This document shows positions 25,336 to 33,208 of a DNA stretch of 64,000 nucleotides, one piece after another (positions within the stretch are counted from its first letter, which is position 1; each line of letters begins with the position of its first letter). Origin of the DNA: Brevibacterium senegalense (GTDB lineage: Bacteria > Actinomycetota > Actinomycetes > Actinomycetales > Brevibacteriaceae). The notes beneath the pieces are model-generated. The model was given only the letters and a program-made list of their open reading frames with translations. It made no database searches and had not been told where the DNA came from. Location of the stretch: the NCBI RefSeq assembly GCF_000285835.1, contig NZ_HE978606.1:62001-126000 (forward strand). The letters are read 5' to 3'. The position numbers were made by a program, and so were the translations under genes.

Positions 25336-25791
25336 TCACTCGCCGTTCGAGCGGTCGTATGCGTCCTGCGCGTCGAGCACCGCCGGCAGTGCGTCCTCGA
25401 CCGCCGCGATGAGCGCCTCCAGGGGCTCCGCGATGCGCCGGCCCAGTGGGGTGAGCGCGTAGTCGACGTGTGGGGGGATCGAGCTGCGCACGGTCCGTTC
25501 GACCATGCCGTCGCGCTCCAGCTGCCCCAGCGTCTGCGAGAGCATGCGGTCGCTGATCCCGTCGATCCGCCGTCGGATCTCGCCGAAACGCCGGGGCTCC
25601 TGCGCCTGCCGCAGCGCGACCATCGTGAGCGCACCCCACTTACCCGTCAGGTGCTGCAGAGCGGGACGCGAGGCGCAGCGGCTGGAGAACGCATCCGCTG
25701 CGAGGTCGTCCGCGGGTGATCCGCCCGTGCCGAACCCTCCAGGGGAGCCGATCGCCTCGTCCGCACGCACAGCGCCGTCCTCCGCTCTCAT
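25336..25791 (-). CDS. HxlR/DUF24-family redox-sensing regulator (QorR-like)
   Basis: 151-residue winged-helix regulator of the HxlR (DUF24) family. The conserved N-terminal cysteine is present (SSRCASRPALQHLTGKWGALTMVALRQ); in QorR, YodB and HypR this cysteine senses quinones or oxidants. The DNA-binding part reads RFGEIRRRIDGISDRMLSQTLGQLERDGMVER. It is divergent from a qorB homologue, the same layout as qorR-qor2 of Corynebacterium glutamicum and ytfH-ytfG of E. coli. The ATG at 25791 is chosen; the frame is open to 25845 and other starts are possible. Confidence 0.87.
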   Translation of the reverse strand: MRAEDGAVRADEAIGSPGGFGTGGSPADDLAADAFSSRCASRPALQHLTGKWGALTMVALRQAQEPRRFGEIRRRIDGISDRMLSQTLGQLERDGMVERTVRSSIPPHVDYALTPLGRRIAEPLEALIAAVEDALPAVLDAQDAYDRSNGE

Positions 25792-25827
25792 CGCCGCCTC
25801 ATTCGTCCCCACCACTGTACCGTGATC

Positions 25828-25870
25828 GTAAGCACTTACCAACACTTTGCACTAACGAAAAAGAAGTGTT
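25828..25870. promoter_or_regulatory. Operator region between qorR-like and qorB genes
   Basis: The divergent gap is markedly AT-richer than its surroundings and has two dyads: GTAAG-CA-CTTAC (25828-25839) and AACACTT (25841-25847) with AAGTGTT (25864-25870). A third, TTGAC-T-GTCAA, follows at 25870-25880. Sites of this size fit an HxlR dimer controlling both genes. Confidence 0.65.
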
Positions 25871-25926
25871 TGACTGTCAACACAGCACGGCGGCCACGGG
25901 GTCGCCGACAGACGAGAGGACGCACC

Positions 25927-26775
25927 ATGCGCATCGCAGTCACCGGCGCCGCCGGTCACCTGGGCCGCCACATCATCGACTCCCTCCTCGCCCGCGACGT
26001 CGCGGCGGGCGACATCGTCGCGATCGTCCGCACGGCCTCGAAGGCCGCGGACCTGGCCGAGCGCGGGATCACCGTCGCCGAGGCCGCCTACGAGGACACG
26101 GCCGCTCTCACCTCCGCACTGCGGGGCGTCGACAGGCTCGTCCTGGTCTCCGGCAGCGAGGTGGGCCGACGCCTCGCGCAGCACACGAGCATCCTCGATG
26201 CCGCGAAGGCGGCGGGTGTCGGGTTCATCGCCTACACGAGCCTGCTGAACGCGGAGACCTCGGAGCTCAGCCTGGCCCCCGAGCACCGTGACACCGAGGC
26301 ACTGCTCGCCTCGAGTGGAATCGACCACGTCCTGCTGCGCAACGGCTGGTACTGGGAGAACTACGCCTCGAACCTGGATGCGGCTCGCGCGACCGGTCAC
26401 CTGTTCGGCGCGGCCGGTGAGGGTCGGGTCGCCGGCGCCGCTCGCCGCGACTACGCCGAGGCCGCTGCCGTCGTCGTGACGACGGACGGCCACGCGGGGA
26501 AGACCTACGAGCTGGGCGGACAGCCGTCGATCACCTACCCGGAGCTGGCCCAGGCGATAGGCACGGTCGTCGGCGCCGAGGTCTCCTACGTCGACCAGTC
26601 CGTCGAGGAGTACCAGCAGACGCTCGAGGGCGCGGGCCTGCCCACCGAGATCGCACAGATGCTTGCGGGCTGGGACGTCGCGATCGCCGGCGGCGCGCTC
26701 GAGACCGCCAGCACAGACCTCGAGGACCTGATCGGCCGCCCGGCGACCCCGGCCGCAGAGGCGCTGGCCGCCTGA
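25927..26775 (+). CDS. qorB: NAD(P)H:quinone oxidoreductase QorB-like (NmrA/SDR fold)
   Basis: 282-residue atypical SDR that closely follows E. coli QorB (YtfG): VTGAAGHLGRHIIDSLL nucleotide motif, IVAIVRTASKAADLAERGITV, SGSEVGRRLAQH, GFIAYTSLLNAETS, LLRNGWYWENY and the final DLIGRPATPAAEAL. The family reduces quinones with NADPH, protecting cells from quinone stress. GAGGACGCACC precedes the ATG. It is divergent from the HxlR regulator. A decayed paralogue lies at 32801-33014. Confidence 0.9.
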   Translation: MRIAVTGAAGHLGRHIIDSLLARDVAAGDIVAIVRTASKAADLAERGITVAEAAYEDTAALTSALRGVDRLVLVSGSEVGRRLAQHTSILDAAKAAGVGFIAYTSLLNAETSELSLAPEHRDTEALLASSGIDHVLLRNGWYWENYASNLDAARATGHLFGAAGEGRVAGAARRDYAEAAAVVVTTDGHAGKTYELGGQPSITYPELAQAIGTVVGAEVSYVDQSVEEYQQTLEGAGLPTEIAQMLAGWDVAIAGGALETASTDLEDLIGRPATPAAEALAA

Positions 26776-26950
26776 GGCGGACCTCCTCTGTGACGCGGCC
26801 CCCGCGCCCGTACGGTGTCACCGTGCCGTCGCGGGGACCGCGGTTGTTGTGCTGTGATCGCGCGCCTCGGTCGCGCACCGCAGCGACGGCCTCGTCTGTC
26901 AGGGCGACCTCCCACGTCCACCCCCACTGCGCAGATTCGCGCGTCAGACT

Positions 26951-27012
26951 GTGACGCCACGCGTCGTTCTGTGACACGGATGACGTCACGTGACACACCA
27001 CCTGGATACGTT
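26951..27012 (+). promoter_or_regulatory. Upstream region of the organosulfur genes with GTGAC repeats
   Basis: The 301-bp gap after qorB has three GTGAC copies at 26951, 26971 and 26990 (20 and 19 bp apart), in CTGTGACGCCAC, TCTGTGACACGG and CACGTGACACAC contexts, with a TGACGTCA palindrome inside. A -10-like GGATACGTT lies at 27004-27012, 65 bp before the gene. The layout suits an activator-dependent promoter. The earlier half of the gap shows nothing clear. Confidence 0.45.
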
Positions 27013-27076
27013 CGGCTGTCGACGGTTCACCCGAGGCGCAGCTCACAGCCGCGCCAGTCCAGGAGGCGCAGTACGG

Positions 27077-28435
27077 ATGTCGACCACCACAGAATTCGCG
27101 AGGGCCACGGAAACCACTGCCCCCGGGTCCCCCGCCCCCGGGACCGCCCGACGGGTCCCGGCAACCACGCCGCCCGCACTGCCCGCCGACTACGCCTCGC
27201 TGCGCGCGCACTTCCAGCCCCACCTCGACCGCATCGCCGCAGGCTCGCTGGCCCGCGAGCTCCACCGCGACCTGCCGTTCGACGAGGTCCGCGCACTCGA
27301 TTCGGCCGGCTTCGGCACCCTGCGCGTCCCCGCTGAGCACGGCGGCCCGGGCGCCTCGATCGAGACCTTCATCCGCCTCCTCGTCGACCTCGCGGAGGCC
27401 GACTCCAACATCGCCCACCTCTACCGCTCCCACGCCGGCTTCGTCGAGGCGCTGCGCTTCCAGCCGCCCCACATCCAGAATGCCTGGTACCCCCGCGTCC
27501 TCGCGGGCCAGACTGTGGGCAACGCGTCGACGGAGAAGGGCGGCAACCGCCTGGGCACCCTCAACACTGTCCTTACGCGGACCGAGGCGGGCTGGCGGCT
27601 GAACGGCCAGAAGTTCTACTCGACCGCCACCATCTTCAGCGACTGGACCCGCGTGTCCGTCGCGATCGCCGGGCAGGACGGGCGCGGCTTCGTCGCCGTT
27701 CGCACCGACGCCCCCGGCGTGCGCGTCGACGACGACTGGGACGGCTTCGGGCAGAAGCTCACCGGCACCGGCACGACGACGTTCGAGGACGTCGCGGTCG
27801 ACGAGGACGCCGTCTTCGACCGCGTCGTCGGCACCGTCGAAGCCATCCACGAGGCCGCCTTCTTCCAGCTCGTCCTCCTGGCTGTGCTGGCCGGCATCGC
27901 CCGCGCCGCCCGCCGTGATGCCGCCGCCACGATCGCGGGCCGCGCCCGCACCTTCAACACCGGGCTGGGCATGCCGTTCCGCGAGGACCCGCTCATCCAG
28001 GAGGCGACCGGCCGCATCGCCGCGAAGGCCTACTCAGCGGAGGCGACGGTCCTCCACACGGCCCGCGTCCTGGACGACGGGATCAATGCCGCCATCGCCG
28101 CCGGTGCGGACGGCCACGATCACTCGGTCCCCGTTCCCGAGGCCGTTCACTACGAGGAGATCGCCGTCGAGCACGCGCAGATCACCGTCCCCGAGCTGGC
28201 CCTGGGTGCCGCCCAGGACCTCTTCCTCACGGTGGGCGCGTCCGCGACCTCGACCTCGAAGGCTCTCGACCGCCACTGGCGGAACGCGCAGACGGTCGCG
28301 ACCCACAACCCGATCGCCTTCCGCGCTCGCGCGATCGGCGACTGGTGGATCAACGGAACCCTCCCGCAGGGACTCAACGCGATCGGCGACGCACCGGCGA
28401 CGAAGGCGACCACGGCCTCGGGAGCGGAGTCGTGA
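27077..28435 (+). CDS. DszC/SfnC-type flavin-dependent monooxygenase (acyl-CoA dehydrogenase fold)
   Basis: 452-residue member of the acyl-CoA-dehydrogenase-fold monooxygenases that includes DszC (dibenzothiophene) and SfnC (dimethyl sulfone). These lack the acyl-CoA catalytic Glu and use reduced FMN and oxygen. Visible marks are NIAHLYRSHAGFVEALRF, STEKGGNRLGTLNT, LNGQKFYSTATIFSDWTRV and SKALDRHWRNAQTVATHNP. The first 35 residues are a Thr/Pro-rich extension. The ATG has AGGAGG ten bases before it. The stop overlaps the start of an MHS transporter (GTGA), and a DszA-like enzyme follows, giving a sulfur-scavenging module. The substrate is unknown. Confidence 0.85.
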   Translation: MSTTTEFARATETTAPGSPAPGTARRVPATTPPALPADYASLRAHFQPHLDRIAAGSLARELHRDLPFDEVRALDSAGFGTLRVPAEHGGPGASIETFIRLLVDLAEADSNIAHLYRSHAGFVEALRFQPPHIQNAWYPRVLAGQTVGNASTEKGGNRLGTLNTVLTRTEAGWRLNGQKFYSTATIFSDWTRVSVAIAGQDGRGFVAVRTDAPGVRVDDDWDGFGQKLTGTGTTTFEDVAVDEDAVFDRVVGTVEAIHEAAFFQLVLLAVLAGIARAARRDAAATIAGRARTFNTGLGMPFREDPLIQEATGRIAAKAYSAEATVLHTARVLDDGINAAIAAGADGHDHSVPVPEAVHYEEIAVEHAQITVPELALGAAQDLFLTVGASATSTSKALDRHWRNAQTVATHNPIAFRARAIGDWWINGTLPQGLNAIGDAPATKATTASGAES

Positions 28436-29796
28436 GCACAGCCTCCCGCAACCCGGTCAAGGGCAAGGAGCGGATCCTCGCGTCCGCGTTCGTGGGCACG
28501 ACGATCGAGTGGTACGACTTCTACCTCTACGGCACGGCCGCGGCGCTGATCTTCAACGTCCAGTTCTTCCCGCTGGAGAGCGAGCTGGGCAGCCTGCTAG
28601 CATCGTTCGCGACTCTGGCCGTGGGCTTCTTCGCACGCCCGCTGGGCGGCATCATCGCAGGTCACCTGGGTGACCGCGTGGGCCGAAAGGCGCTGCTCGT
28701 CGCCTCGCTGCTGACGATGGGGATCGCCTCGACGCTCATCGGCCTCATGCCTACCTTCGAGGCGATCGGCTGGTGGGCGGCCGCGGGACTCGTCGTGCTG
28801 CGCATCTTCCAGGGCCTGTCCGCGGGCGCCGAGTGGGGCGGCTCCGCCCTCCTCTCCGTCGAGCACGCCCCCGTGGGCCGCCGCGGGCTGTTCGGCTCGT
28901 TCACGCAGATCGGGTCCGCCGCTGGCATGCTGCTGGCGACCAGCGCGTTCTTCACGGTCCAGGCGGTGCTGACGGACGAGCAGTTCCAGCAGTTCGGGTG
29001 GCGGATCCCGTTCCTGGCGTCCGCCCTCCTCATCGCGTTCGGCCTGTGGATCCGCCTGGGCGTGACGGATGCACCGGAGTTCGTCGAGCACAAGGAATCC
29101 GGCAACGTCCCCGACCAGCCGCTGTGGCAGGTCGTCACCCGCCACCCCCGCGTCCTGCTCGTGACCGTGGGGCTGCGCCTGGCCCAGAACAGCGTCTACT
29201 ACCTCATCACCGTCTACATGCTCACGTACCTCGCGGATCAGCGGGGCGACTCGACCTCGGGGGTCACGGCGGTCATGATCGCCTCGGCCGTGGGGCTCGT
29301 GACCGGCCCGCTGTGGGGTGCGGTGTCCGACCGGCTGGGCCGCCGGACCGTCACCCTGTTCGGGATCGCCGGCATCGCCGTGTTCGGCTGGCTGTTCTTC
29401 GCGTTCCTGGACGCGGGCCCGCTCATCCTCCTGCCGATCGTCGTCGTGCTGGGCATGAACCTGGCCCACGACGCGGTCTACGGCCCGCAGGCCGCCTGGT
29501 TCGCCGAGCAGTTCCCCATCGAGGTCCGCTACTCCGGCGTCAACATGGGCTACCAGCTGGGCACCGTGATTGGCGGCGGCATCATGCCGATGGTCGCCGC
29601 TCTCCTCTTCGCCGCCGGCGGCCAGACCCCGTGGCTCATCTGCGGCTACCTCACACTGCTCTGCGTGATCTCCGGGATCGCGGCCGTCGCCGCCCACGAC
29701 CCGGCTCGTGCCGAGGCCCGGGCTCGGGCCACGGCCACAGACACCGCCGAGGCCGGCCAGACCGCCGAGGCCGTGGTCACCGGAGTGCCCCGGTGA
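28432..29796 (+). CDS. MHS-family metabolite:proton symporter (MFS)
   Basis: 454-residue MFS transporter of the metabolite:H+ symporter group (ShiA, KgtP, ProP relatives). The N-terminal FVGTTIEWYDFYLYGTAAALIF and GGIIAGHLGDRVGRKALL stretches are typical. The GTG start overlaps the preceding stop by four bases. Lying between two flavin monooxygenases, it probably imports their organosulfur substrate. The last codons form one arm of a 19-bp perfect inverted repeat. Confidence 0.87.
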   Translation: MSTASRNPVKGKERILASAFVGTTIEWYDFYLYGTAAALIFNVQFFPLESELGSLLASFATLAVGFFARPLGGIIAGHLGDRVGRKALLVASLLTMGIASTLIGLMPTFEAIGWWAAAGLVVLRIFQGLSAGAEWGGSALLSVEHAPVGRRGLFGSFTQIGSAAGMLLATSAFFTVQAVLTDEQFQQFGWRIPFLASALLIAFGLWIRLGVTDAPEFVEHKESGNVPDQPLWQVVTRHPRVLLVTVGLRLAQNSVYYLITVYMLTYLADQRGDSTSGVTAVMIASAVGLVTGPLWGAVSDRLGRRTVTLFGIAGIAVFGWLFFAFLDAGPLILLPIVVVLGMNLAHDAVYGPQAAWFAEQFPIEVRYSGVNMGYQLGTVIGGGIMPMVAALLFAAGGQTPWLICGYLTLLCVISGIAAVAAHDPARAEARARATATDTAEAGQTAEAVVTGVPR

Positions 29797-29808
29797 CCAC
29801 GGCCTCGG
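29765..29808. terminator. 19-bp perfect inverted repeat over the MHS stop codon
   Basis: CCGAGGCCGTGGTCACCGG (29765-29783) and CCGGTGACCACGGCCTCGG (29790-29808) are perfect complements around a 6-base loop, and the stop codon lies in the second arm. It can terminate transcription or stabilise upstream mRNA. It has the recurring GACCACGGCCTCGG core. Confidence 0.75.
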
Positions 29809-29895
29809 GCACGGACTCTGTTCCGGCCACCGCAGCGGCCGGTGCCCACCGGCACGCCGCCCACCCCACCCGCCCCTGAAGGAGGCCCGCTCCAC

Positions 29896-31272
29896 ATGAC
29901 ACCCCCGCCCAAGAAGCCGATCCAGCTGAGCGCGTTCGACATGATGGTCCCCGTCCACCAGTCGCCCGGCCTGTGGCGGCACCCGGAGTCGCGGGTGCAC
30001 GAGTACACGAGCCTGAGCTACTGGACGGAGCTCTCCCGCACGCTGGAGGAGGCCGGGTTCTCTGCCCTGTTCCTGGCGGACATCCCGGGCGTGTACGACG
30101 TCTACGGCGGGTCTGGGGCGGCGGCGAACCGGGGTGGGGTGCAGGTGCCGCTGCTGGATCCGCTCGTCGCGGTGCCGGCGATGGCGGCGGTGACGCAGAC
30201 CCTGGGCTTCGGCATCACGGCGTCCGTCACGTACGAGCAGCCGTATCTGCTGGCCCGCACGTTCAGCACGCTCGACCACTTCACGGACGGGCGCGTCGCG
30301 TGGAACATCGTGACGAGCTACCAGGACTCCGCGGCGCAGAACATGGGCATGGCGGGGCAGATCCCGCACGACGAGCGGTACGACCGGGCGGACGAGTACC
30401 TGGAGGTCATGTACAAGCTGTTCGAGGGGTCGTTCGAGCCGGATGCCGTGCGCGCGGACGCGGAGGCGAACGTGTTCGTCGACCCCGCGAAGGTCCACGA
30501 CATCGGACACGAGGGGACCTGGTTCTCCGTGCCCGGGCAGGCGCTCGCCTCACCGGGCCCGCAGCGCACACCGCTGCTCTTCCAGGCGGGCTCCTCGAAG
30601 CGGGGGCAGGAGTTCGCGCTCGATCACGCGGAGGCGATCTTCCTCTCCGGCGGCTCGACAGGCCTCATCCGCCGGTGGGTCGACGGGATTCGCGACGGCC
30701 TCGAGGAGCGCGGGCGCAGCCGTGACGAGGTGAAGATCTTCACGCTCGCGACGATCGTCGTGGCGGACACGGACGAGGAGGCGCAGGCGCGACTCGAGTC
30801 GTACACGCCGTACGTCGATACGGAGTCCGCGCTCGCCCTCTTCGGCGGCTGGACGGGCGTCGACCTCGCCGGAGCGGACCCGGAGGACACGATCGAGCAC
30901 GTGCAGACGGAGGCGAATCACTCGGCGCTCGCGTCGTTCACGACTCTGTCCGACGGGAAGAAGTGGACGGTGCGGGATCTCGCGGAGTTCGTGGCGATCG
31001 GCGGTCGCGGCCCGGTCATCGTCGGGTCGCCCGCGACCGTGGCGGACGAGCTGGAGCGCTGGATGGAGGAGGCGGACATCGACGGCTTCAACATCTCTGC
31101 CGCGGTGCGCCCGGCGGATCTGGAGCGGTTCGGCCAGTACGTCACGCCGGAGCTGCGCCGGCGCGGGGTCCTCGCGGAGCCGCAACCCGGCCGCACGATC
31201 CGCGAGCAGATCACCGGTCAGGGCCCCTGGTTGGCGGACGGTCACCAGGGTGCGAGCCACCGAGTGGGGTGA
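29896..31272 (+). CDS. DszA/NtaA-family FMN-dependent monooxygenase
   Basis: 458-residue bacterial-luciferase-like monooxygenase of the NtaA/SnaA/DszA group, which needs FMNH2 from a separate reductase. Family marks are LSAFDMMVPVHQSPGLWRHP, LEEAGFSALFLADIPGVYDVYGGS, LDHFTDGRVAWNIVTSYQDSAAQNMG and PLLFQAGSSKRGQEFALDHAE. The ATG has GAAGGAGG eleven bases before it. It follows the MHS symporter by 99 bp. In DszA the substrate is a sulfone; here the neighbours suggest an organosulfur compound, with the actual molecule unknown. No flavin reductase gene is adjacent. Confidence 0.87.
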   Translation: MTPPPKKPIQLSAFDMMVPVHQSPGLWRHPESRVHEYTSLSYWTELSRTLEEAGFSALFLADIPGVYDVYGGSGAAANRGGVQVPLLDPLVAVPAMAAVTQTLGFGITASVTYEQPYLLARTFSTLDHFTDGRVAWNIVTSYQDSAAQNMGMAGQIPHDERYDRADEYLEVMYKLFEGSFEPDAVRADAEANVFVDPAKVHDIGHEGTWFSVPGQALASPGPQRTPLLFQAGSSKRGQEFALDHAEAIFLSGGSTGLIRRWVDGIRDGLEERGRSRDEVKIFTLATIVVADTDEEAQARLESYTPYVDTESALALFGGWTGVDLAGADPEDTIEHVQTEANHSALASFTTLSDGKKWTVRDLAEFVAIGGRGPVIVGSPATVADELERWMEEADIDGFNISAAVRPADLERFGQYVTPELRRRGVLAEPQPGRTIREQITGQGPWLADGHQGASHRVG

Positions 31273-31404
31273 GCTCGGGGGCGAGCTGTTCCCGAGGCCG
31301 CGATGAGGTGAGTGCCCGCGGCGCCGTGGCCGGCGGTCCGACCACTGGTGAACCCCGCCGAGACGCGGCTCCCGAGGCCCCGCGCCATAGGACAGAATGG
31401 TGGC

Positions 31405-31929
31405 ATGTCGATCCCTCGGCTCTCCGAACGTCCGTCGTTCGCCCAGCGCGACGCCTACCGTGACGTCCTCTCCGAGGGATACGCGCAGGGGCGGCTGACG
31501 GACGACGACTTCGAGGTGCGCCTGCAGCTCCTGCAGGAGGCGACGACGCTGCGGGACCTGGAGGGACTCATCTCCGACCTGCCGCGAGGCTCCATCCCGG
31601 TTCCCGTCGGGGGACCTGAGGGGAGCGCGGCCGGGCGGGGAACACTGGCCGGACAAGGCGGGGCCGCCGGACGAGGACGTGCAGCCGGGGCGGGAGCATC
31701 GACTGGGTCCAGCCTCGGCGCCGGTGGCCAGCCCGCCCTGAGTCGTCGGGCCGGTCTCGTCGTCGCTGCCATGCTGGTGCTGCCCCTGGTTACGGGCGTG
31801 TGGGTGGGCATCGTGTCCGGTGACGAGTGGTACTCGCCGGAGAGCGCCGGCACGAATCGGGTGCAGGTCAGCTTCGAGGGTGACTCCCACGCCGTCCTGC
31901 ACGGAGACGACCTGTCGGTGGTTCCCTGA
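31405..31929 (+). CDS. DUF1707 (SHOCT-like) membrane protein
   Basis: 174-residue protein with an N-terminal DUF1707 domain (SFAQRDAYRDVLSEGYAQGRLTDDDFEVRL), a Gly/Ala-rich linker (about 75-113), one membrane helix (GLVVAAMLVLPLVTGVWVGIV) and a short outer tail. DUF1707 proteins are common and often multi-copy in Actinobacteria; their function is not settled. CAGAAT ends six bases before the ATG, so it is probably leaderless. It has no evident operon partner. Confidence 0.83.
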   Translation: MSIPRLSERPSFAQRDAYRDVLSEGYAQGRLTDDDFEVRLQLLQEATTLRDLEGLISDLPRGSIPVPVGGPEGSAAGRGTLAGQGGAAGRGRAAGAGASTGSSLGAGGQPALSRRAGLVVAAMLVLPLVTGVWVGIVSGDEWYSPESAGTNRVQVSFEGDSHAVLHGDDLSVVP

Positions 31930-31984
31930 CCCTGTGGCGCGGGTGCGTCGTGCCCAGCGGGCGTCCTGTGGTGCGTCCCGGCCG

Positions 31985-32707
31985 TCAGCCGCCCAGCTCG
32001 TCGACTGGCTGCTCGGTGAACGGATCGATGCCGGTGATGTTCCGGACCCGCTCGATCCAGTCCTGGTGGAACCACGTGTACTTCCCCGGATGCTGCGGGT
32101 GGCACACCTGGACCCAGGAGACAAAAACGAGCTCTGCCCAGTCGGACAGGAACCGGCACCGGACGGACCCCTCGTCCGTCTGGAGGGTCAGCTCGACAGT
32201 CGAGGGCTCGATCCATTCGGTGGTGCTGAACAGTTCCCACTGCCAGTGCAGCAGTCCGTGCTCCTGCGATTCGACGTAGAAGCCGTGGGTGCTCACGGTG
32301 GCGGCGCCGTGGGGGATGTAGTCCATCCACCGCTGCACTGCATCCTGCTTCGCCCTGCGCGCGCCCATGACGTTCATGGCGACCGTGCCCGCGGCGGCGC
32401 CCACGCCGTAGGCGATACCCATGGAATTCGCGGTGCCGGTGAAGAGCAGCGGTGCTCCCGCGGCATTGTGCGACCCGTCGCCGGGTGAATCCCAGATGAC
32501 GAGCCGGCATGGGCCGGACGCCACCATTCGCTCGGACTGCGGATCGATGAGGGGTCGGATGGGCCGGAGCATATGTCGCGGCACCAGCTGGAGATCGTCG
32601 GGCGAGAGCTCCTGGCCCGAATCGAGCTTCTTCTGGAGCCCCAGGGTGCTGAGGATCGCGATGTCTGTGTTCGTGAGCGGCGGGGGCTCGTTGTTGAAAC
32701 CTGTCAT
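31985..32707 (-). CDS. Hypothetical protein
   Basis: 240-residue protein with no family I can name. It has an N-terminal helical part (LTNTDIAILSTLGLQKKLDSG), one Gly/Ala-rich hydrophobic stretch (GIAYGVGAAAGTVAMNVMG, about 96-115) that could be a membrane hairpin, and a Trp-rich C-terminal half (WQWELFSTTEW, FVSWVQVCHPQHPGKYTWFHQDW) that looks like a beta-sandwich or PH-like fold. A TATACT -10 box lies at 32749-32754 on its strand, giving a leader of about 35 nt. Codon use matches the neighbours. The function is unknown. Confidence 0.75.
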   Translation of the reverse strand: MTGFNNEPPPLTNTDIAILSTLGLQKKLDSGQELSPDDLQLVPRHMLRPIRPLIDPQSERMVASGPCRLVIWDSPGDGSHNAAGAPLLFTGTANSMGIAYGVGAAAGTVAMNVMGARRAKQDAVQRWMDYIPHGAATVSTHGFYVESQEHGLLHWQWELFSTTEWIEPSTVELTLQTDEGSVRCRFLSDWAELVFVSWVQVCHPQHPGKYTWFHQDWIERVRNITGIDPFTEQPVDELGG

Positions 32708-32800
32708 GTGACGGTTGACTCTTCCGTGGGGTGCACCGGTCGATTCCGAGTATAGGGATGGCGTGGTGCGCCGAGGAGATCAGGCGGGTGCGGCCGCCGC

Positions 32801-33014
32801 GTGGACCGCCTGGTCCTCGTGTCCGGCAGCGAGGTGGGCCAGCGACTGGCGCAGCACACGAACATCATCGAGGCCGCGAAGGCCGCCGGACACCTCTTCG
32901 GTGCGGCGGGAGACGCCCGGGTCAACGGTGCGGCACGCCGCGATTTCAGCACGGACCCGCAGGACCTCATCGGTCGCCCGACAACCGGGGGCCGTGGAGG
33001 CGCTGAAGTGCTGA
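32801..33014 (+). pseudogene. Decayed qorB paralogue
   Basis: Remnant of a QorB-like gene. VDRLVLVSGSEVGQRLAQHTNIIEAAKAAG matches the qorB at 25.9 kb, then jumps directly to HLFGAAGDARVNGAARRDF and then to DPQDLIGRP, so two internal segments have been deleted. A frameshift follows: the ending AVEALKC-stop (stop 33012-33014) lies in another frame and aligns with AAEALAA-stop of qorB. The N-terminal nucleotide-binding part is missing. Confidence 0.85.
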
Positions 33015-33086
33015 CGTCGACAGAGCTGACGCCGAGAGGGCCGACGGCGAATCGGCCGTGGTCACCCGGTCCGGCTGAGGACGCAC

Positions 33087-33120
33087 GAAGACCCGCACCC
33101 TTTACGGGATGCGGGTCTTC
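33087..33120. terminator. Intrinsic terminator downstream of the helicase
   Basis: GAAGACCCGCA (33087-33097) and TGCGGGTCTTC (33110-33120) pair perfectly, extended inside by CCC/GGG. It lies 88 bp after the minus-strand helicase stop and can end transcription in either direction. Confidence 0.8.
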
Positions 33121-33208
33121 TGCATTCAGAAGTTCAGAGGGCAAGCCTCGGAGGAGCGGACCTCAGAGGAGCGGACCTTGACGGGCGAGAGCCTCAGAGG
33201 TGCGACCC

